Position numbers and translations under genes: made by a program. A stretch of 23,576 nucleotides of DNA from a virus, in IMG/VR virus record IMGVR_UViG_3300042914_002111, positions 1 through 23,576 of that record; one strand, given 5' to 3'. Under the pieces are notes generated by a model. It ran no database searches. It worked only from the letters and a program-made list of their open reading frames with translations, and had not been told where the DNA came from. Below, in pieces: positions 19,704 to 23,576 of the stretch (position 1 is its first letter; each line of letters starts with the position of its first letter).

Positions 19704-21404
19704 TTGACGTTCAAAAGTAATAAGAACCCAGTCTTCCGAAGTAAACTAGCAGAAGATACATTCAACAGGAAGTACCGTCACGAAGGAGCAGAGACCTGGG
19801 ATGAACTCGTGGATACCTTGGTGGAAGACGTCTGTGGACCACGACCAGACGGAAGCCCCCATATGTCCCCCAGTGACCGAGGACAACTCAAAGATTACAT
19901 ACGAAAGATGTACTTTATTCCCGGTGGACGGTACCTTTATTACGCGGGTAGACCAAACTCCTTCTGGAACAATTGCTATCTCCTACGCGCTGAAGAAGAC
20001 ACCCGAGAAGACTGGGCAGCCCTAAGCCAACGGGCTGAATCCTGTCTGATGACCGGTGGGGGTATCGGATCGGATTACTCCGTATACCGTCCCAAAGGGT
20101 CACCTATTAGCCGTACCGGTGGTGAGGCCTCAGGGCCTATACCCAAGATGCTCATGATCAATGAGATCGGCAGGAACGTCATGCAGGGAGGCTCCAGGCG
20201 GTCTGCTATCTATGCCTCACTTAACTGGCGTCATGGGGACATTGGGACCTTCCTGGGTGCTAAAGACTGGCACAGCATCAAGGTCCCGGGTACCGAATTG
20301 TCCCTGGCTAACCTCAAGGAGCTTGACTTCAACTGGCCTGCTCCTCTGGATATGACGAACATCTCGGTCAACTATGACACTAACTGGCTTCTCCAGTACT
20401 ATTCTTCAGGTAATCCTGGTAGTGTTTTTATTCGGAATGTTGAACAAGCTCTCCGAACTGGTGAACCTGGATTCTCATTTAACTTCTTTGATAAGGAGTC
20501 TGAGACACTCCGTAATGCCTGCACTGAGGTCACAAGTTCAGACGACTCAGATGTCTGTAATCTTGGTTCTCTTAACCTCTCTAGGATTGACAGTCTTAGT
20601 GAACTGGCTGCTGTCACTGATCTAGCTACACAGTTCCTTCTGTACGGTACCCTTCGGGCACAGCTTCCTTATGAGAAGGTAACGCGGGTACGAGAGAAGA
20701 ACCGTCGCCTGGGACTAGGCCTCATGGGTGTCCATGAATGGCTTGTCAAGCGAGGGTACCGCTACGAGGTCCCTGAAGAACTCCACCAATGGCTTTCAGT
20801 TTATAAAGGCGTTTCAGACGATGTCTCCCGAAGAGCGGCAGATGCACTTGGAATCTCTCGACCGGTTGCGAACCGAGCTATCGCCCCTACTGGGACTATT
20901 GGCATGTTGGCGGACACAACTACGGGAATCGAGCCAGTCTACGCTGTTGCCTATAAGCGGCGTTACCTCGTCGGTGGAAATCAATGGCGGTACCAGTACG
21001 CTGTCGATCACAGTGCAAAGGAAATCATAGAGTCTACTGGCATCTCTCCCGATAAGATTGAATCAGCAATTGATCTGGCAATGGATTACGAACGTCGGAT
21101 CGCATTTCAGGCAGATGTCCAAGACTATGTTGACATGTCTATTTCTTCTACGATTAATCTGCCAGCTTGGGGTAGCAAGTATAATAACCCTGATCTGGTT
21201 GTTCCTTTCGCTAAGATTCTTAGCAAGTACGCCTCTCGCCTTCGGGGGTTCACTTGTTATCCTGATGGCTCTCGTGGCGGACAGCCTCTTACATCTGTCC
21301 CTTATTCAGAGGCAGTCGAACGACTCGGAGAAGAATTCGAAGAACACCTAGAGGCCAATGACGTCTGCGATATCACAGGTCATGGAGGTTCCTGTGGGGT
21401 TTAA
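19704..21404 (+). CDS. nrdJ: Ribonucleotide reductase, B12-dependent class II type
   Basis: Reduces ribonucleotides to deoxyribonucleotides as one polypeptide of 566 residues. Seen: an N-terminal redox Cys (WNNCYLL), the finger region MTGGGIGSDYS...GGSRRSA, and active-site RNACTE...VCNLGSLNL. Further on are the phosphate-binding APTGTIGMLADTTTGIEP and a C-terminal Cys pair (CDITGHGGSCGV) for re-reduction. No small (NrdB) subunit follows, and the closest pattern known to me is the monomeric cobalamin-dependent enzyme of SIO1-like roseophages, so class II is inferred. It starts at TTG right after the mazG stop, with GGAG upstream. Confidence 0.88.
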   Translation: MTFKSNKNPVFRSKLAEDTFNRKYRHEGAETWDELVDTLVEDVCGPRPDGSPHMSPSDRGQLKDYIRKMYFIPGGRYLYYAGRPNSFWNNCYLLRAEEDTREDWAALSQRAESCLMTGGGIGSDYSVYRPKGSPISRTGGEASGPIPKMLMINEIGRNVMQGGSRRSAIYASLNWRHGDIGTFLGAKDWHSIKVPGTELSLANLKELDFNWPAPLDMTNISVNYDTNWLLQYYSSGNPGSVFIRNVEQALRTGEPGFSFNFFDKESETLRNACTEVTSSDDSDVCNLGSLNLSRIDSLSELAAVTDLATQFLLYGTLRAQLPYEKVTRVREKNRRLGLGLMGVHEWLVKRGYRYEVPEELHQWLSVYKGVSDDVSRRAADALGISRPVANRAIAPTGTIGMLADTTTGIEPVYAVAYKRRYLVGGNQWRYQYAVDHSAKEIIESTGISPDKIESAIDLAMDYERRIAFQADVQDYVDMSISSTINLPAWGSKYNNPDLVVPFAKILSKYASRLRGFTCYPDGSRGGQPLTSVPYSEAVERLGEEFEEHLEANDVCDITGHGGSCGV

Positions 21405-21667
21405 TGCTTAAGAATTTTGAGATTATCGAATGGCTCGACCATTGTACATTTACCGACAGCAAGTGGCGGTCTACAGAAGACGTAAACTCCCTGACCCCTG
21501 TGAAGGTCTTAACACTAGGCTTCGTTGTCTCTGAAGACAAGACTTGTATCAGAGTTGTCTCTACAGCCGGGGAGAATGAAGCCCTGGCAGGAGAGTTCCT
21601 GATCCTCAAGAAAGCTATTGTACGAAGAAAGCGGATTGCTAATCCCTGGAAAGGCTGGAGCAAGTGA
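21404..21667 (+). CDS. Small beta-rich phage protein, 87 aa
   Basis: Starts in a TAATG overlap with the RNR stop. The order FEIIEWLDHCTF..W.....VKVLTLGFVVSEDKTCIRVVSTAG..FLILKKAIVRRKRI resembles a small conserved protein seen after nucleotide genes in many podoviruses and siphoviruses. Function unknown. Predominantly beta, soluble. The next gene's GTG overlaps its stop. Confidence 0.65.
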   Translation: MLKNFEIIEWLDHCTFTDSKWRSTEDVNSLTPVKVLTLGFVVSEDKTCIRVVSTAGENEALAGEFLILKKAIVRRKRIANPWKGWSK

Positions 21668-21906
21668 AGGTCGCATGGGTTGATACTGGAGAAAGAACAC
21701 GCATTGTGGAAATGACCTCTGACCCAATTGTCCAGGCTGTCATGGACCGTATGGCCAGGAGATCAGAGCAGGGCATGAAGACCTACGGGGTCCCTATGAC
21801 CCGTCCTGATGTCTCTACAATCGAGTGGCTACGCCATGCCCAGGAAGAAGCCATGGACCTAGCTGTGTACCTGGAAAGGGTGATATCTGACCTCTCTGCG
21901 AATTGA
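21664..21906 (+). CDS. Small MazG-like (all-alpha) protein, 80 aa
   Basis: Contains DPIVQAVMDRMARRSEQGMKTYG, then LSTIEWL-type segment VSTIEWLRHAQEEAMDLAVYLER (EE..D helix), the pattern of short phage proteins related to all-alpha NTP pyrophosphohydrolases. The EExxD motif could bind metal. The start is GTG 21664 (GTGA overlap); ATG 21712 would also keep the conserved part. It would be a second nucleotide-pool enzyme beside mazG. Confidence 0.65.
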   Translation: MKVAWVDTGERTRIVEMTSDPIVQAVMDRMARRSEQGMKTYGVPMTRPDVSTIEWLRHAQEEAMDLAVYLERVISDLSAN

Positions 21907-22201
21907 AACTGAAGAAATCCGGGGTACCCCTCAAAGGCCCGGGAAGGGTCGATACAGGGTGTACTTTGAAGGAAAAGTCCTCCTGGCCTCCTCAAGGACT
22001 CCTTTCTTCGATGCAGCTAGGGCAATTCTTTCTGAGGGGTACCCAAAAACTGCCCTATTAGAGATGTCCCGCAGGGGTAGTAGCCAAGTAGATTTCAGGG
22101 GAGAATTAGGCAGGGCCTCAGAAACATCTGTCCTGGAGAACTCCCGGGCAGGACCGTACTTTTCGAAATACATACCGTTCTCAGGAATCTCTGAGGACTG
22201 A
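21896..22201 (+). CDS. Small conserved-looking phage protein, about 100 aa
   Basis: Function unknown. The core GRYRVYFEGKVLLASSRTPFFDAARAILSEGYP resembles a small phage family with a '..YRVyl.g..l....RtPf.dAAR.Ll..G' pattern. The C-terminal part keeps LGRASETSVLENSRAGPYFSKYIPF. The safest start is GTG 21959 (80 aa), but it cuts the first strand. The frame is open upstream, without ATG/GTG/TTG, as far as CTG 21896 or CTG 21887, which would restore a family-like N-terminus. It is the last plus-strand gene before the terminator. Confidence 0.6.
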   Translation: MRIETEEIRGTPQRPGKGRYRVYFEGKVLLASSRTPFFDAARAILSEGYPKTALLEMSRRGSSQVDFRGELGRASETSVLENSRAGPYFSKYIPFSGISED

Positions 22202-22209
22202 CAAAAAGA

Positions 22210-22235
22210 AACCCCAGGGCTACCTGGGGTTTTTT
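22210..22235. terminator. Bidirectional rho-independent terminator
   Basis: AACCCCAGG (22210-22218), loop GCTA, CCTGGGGTT (22223-22231), then a T run to 22235. On the other strand the same stem is followed by TTTCTTTTT. It lies between convergent transcription units and can stop both. Confidence 0.93.
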
Positions 22236-22258
22236 ATTGGTTAAACGTCCTAGGGTGT

Positions 22259-23576
22259 CTAACTCTTTTTCTGAGGATCGTCTTGTAGGTCAGCCCTAGG
22301 TCCTAGCTGCATCATTTTCCTGAGGGCTGGTTGTGCCCAGGCAGGCTGTTCTGAGATATCTACTCCCTTGAACCGACCCCAGGCAGATGGCCCCCAAGAC
22401 ACGGGAGAGGACTGCCTAAGGTCAACGTGCAGGGATTTGCCACCTGGGTAGATACCGATACCTCTAGCTCCTCTGGCGATAGCTGCCTCAAGGACCTTGG
22501 TTTTTTGCTCATCAGAAAGATCAGAAATATCAAGGTCTACTGCCCCACCAAGCATATGTTGGGAGTACCTAGCCCCACCAGCACGCCTGTTACGTGTAGG
22601 GTCACGGTACCCAGACCTAATAGGTACCTCGTCCAGTAACCCATCTTCCGCTAGTCCTTCAACAAGCTTCTTGGTATCTGGGCTTAGCCGGGAGATATCA
22701 GGACTTCCGGTCACTGGGACTTCCTGATTACCTACCTTTACTGTACGAGTCTGGCTTCCGGTACCCGTGTTATCTCCGGAAGCCTTCTGAAAATTTATTG
22801 TACTCGTAGACCCGAATAGACCCTCTAGGCCTGGAGACATACCTTCGGTTTTCTTAGGTGCACCTCTCTTCAAGGCATCAAACAACCCGTCAAAGAACCC
22901 TGGTTGTTCTGGCTTGTTCTTGTCGATACCCCAGGCCTTAAAGAGGTTCTGCATGGCGTCAGTGGTCGTCATGTTCGTTTCAGCCAACAAGGGATTGACA
23001 ACTAGCAAAGCCTTGTTCAACTGATCCACAGCCATGACTGTTTTCATAGCACCCGAGTCAGACTGAGCTATCGCCCTGAACTCGTTGTCTCCCTTGATAC
23101 CCCGGGAATCCAAGAACTTCTTAGCCTCAGGGGTAAGTTTCATGATAAACTGATTGGAGTTACTGTCCCAATCGTACTTCAGATATCTGTTGTCTGCCTG
23201 AGCAGCAACATTGTGACCAAGCTGTCTGGCAGCATACTGGAAGTTCTCCAGAGCCCAGTCCCTATACTGGTTGTATATACCAGGGAACTTCTCATCGAGC
23301 TTCTTCATGGAAGCTGCAATGTCAGGTCTCATCATACGGGTAAAAATCTGGGCACCATCACCGGCAGAACCCTTCTCAAAGTTCTTGCCCGGGAACTTGT
23401 CTACAATGTTCTTCGTAGCAAAGAGAGCCTTAGCGGTATTCAACTGGACTTCATGAGGAACAGGTACTGCTAGAATTTGAGAAACCTTATCCAACGCACT
23501 GTGAAACTCAGGTCTTGTGCTAGCCCCTCCTTTCTTGAGTTCATTGACAAGGTCATTAACAGTAGCCTTACCAGTC
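22259..23576 (-). CDS. Virion-associated protein with C-terminal M15 peptidase (partial)
   Basis: C-terminal 438 residues of a large protein; the frame stays open to the window edge. The visible N-terminal 250 residues are helical, with heptad-like and Gln/Asn/Lys-rich segments, as in internal virion or tail proteins. The end is a peptidase M15-like domain: SGYRDPTRN, YSQHMLGGAVDLDIS (His and Asp zinc ligands), GIGIYPGGKSLHVDLR (second His), and a final Trp-rich SWGPSAWGRF. Such enzymes cut peptidoglycan cross-links or stem peptides. T7's internal protein gp16 carries a transglycosylase for the same task, so a role in genome entry is likely; a separate lysis role is less likely. It is convergent with the replication genes and marks the late region. 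Confidence 0.82.
   Translation of the reverse strand, partial: TGKATVNDLVNELKKGGASTRPEFHSALDKVSQILAVPVPHEVQLNTAKALFATKNIVDKFPGKNFEKGSAGDGAQIFTRMMRPDIAASMKKLDEKFPGIYNQYRDWALENFQYAARQLGHNVAAQADNRYLKYDWDSNSNQFIMKLTPEAKKFLDSRGIKGDNEFRAIAQSDSGAMKTVMAVDQLNKALLVVNPLLAETNMTTTDAMQNLFKAWGIDKNKPEQPGFFDGLFDALKRGAPKKTEGMSPGLEGLFGSTSTINFQKASGDNTGTGSQTRTVKVGNQEVPVTGSPDISRLSPDTKKLVEGLAEDGLLDEVPIRSGYRDPTRNRRAGGARYSQHMLGGAVDLDISDLSDEQKTKVLEAAIARGARGIGIYPGGKSLHVDLRQSSPVSWGPSAWGRFKGVDISEQPAWAQPALRKMMQLGPRADLQDDPQKKS

Noticed and set aside
1-23576. CRISPR arrays, insertion sequences, transposases, phage RNA polymerase, lysogeny repressor
   Set aside because: None could be recognised on either strand; the short repeats present do not have CRISPR spacing and no transposase motifs were seen.

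Overview
This window looks like the early and replication half of a temperate podovirus-type tailed phage, 23.6 kb on the plus strand plus the end of one late gene on the minus strand. Almost all genes are tightly packed and co-directional, with ATGA, TAATG or TTGA stop/start overlaps. The replication and nucleotide gene set is typical of marine T7-supergroup podoviruses of the roseophage SIO1 type: T7-like family A DNA polymerase, fused primase-helicase, short SSB, Cas4/RecB-like exonuclease, endonuclease VII, ThyX, MazG and a one-chain (class II-like) ribonucleotide reductase. The host is therefore probably a Gram-negative, plausibly alphaproteobacterial, bacterium; that is an inference. I see no RNA polymerase and no lysogeny repressor in the window.

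Layout. 1-974: gene-poor leader with tandem repeats, palindromes and a G+C-rich structured block. 975-2067: six tiny overlapping ORFs, two encoding probable membrane microproteins. 2188-4015: small unknown genes, a long terminator-like hairpin, a moderately sized unknown gene (2742-3407), a 25-codon ORF whose ribosome binding site lies in a hairpin, and a DUF7448-like protein. The intergenic gaps here share duplicated sequence blocks and the 12-mer TTCCTATCATCA. 4223-8608: a four-gene cassette of ATP-grasp ligase, amidoligase (COOH-NH2 ligase), class II glutamine amidotransferase and gamma-glutamylcyclotransferase-like protein. This is a peptide- or small-molecule-modifying pathway and the most remarkable content of the window. 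8605-10723: DUF4177-like and zinc-ribbon proteins, primase-helicase and a small ORF.

10723-12707 is the lysogeny module: excisionase-like HTH protein, tyrosine integrase, two paralogous small basic proteins, then an attP core equal to the 3' half of a tRNA-Val(CAC) gene. Two inverted repeats and a sigma70-like promoter follow. The DNA polymerase starts right after this, probably at a CTG codon. Integration would therefore cut the plus-strand gene series between the early/int genes and the replication genes.

12708-22201: DNA polymerase, SSB, a structured non-coding stretch, tRNA-Trp, a DnaJ-type zinc-finger microprotein, exonuclease, endonuclease VII, metallophosphoesterase, small proteins, ThyX, HNH-like remnant, MazG, ribonucleotide reductase and three small conserved-looking proteins. 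The run ends at a strong bidirectional terminator (22210-22235). 22259-23576, minus strand: the C-terminal part of a large probable virion protein ending in an M15-type peptidase domain, converging on the terminator from the late region.
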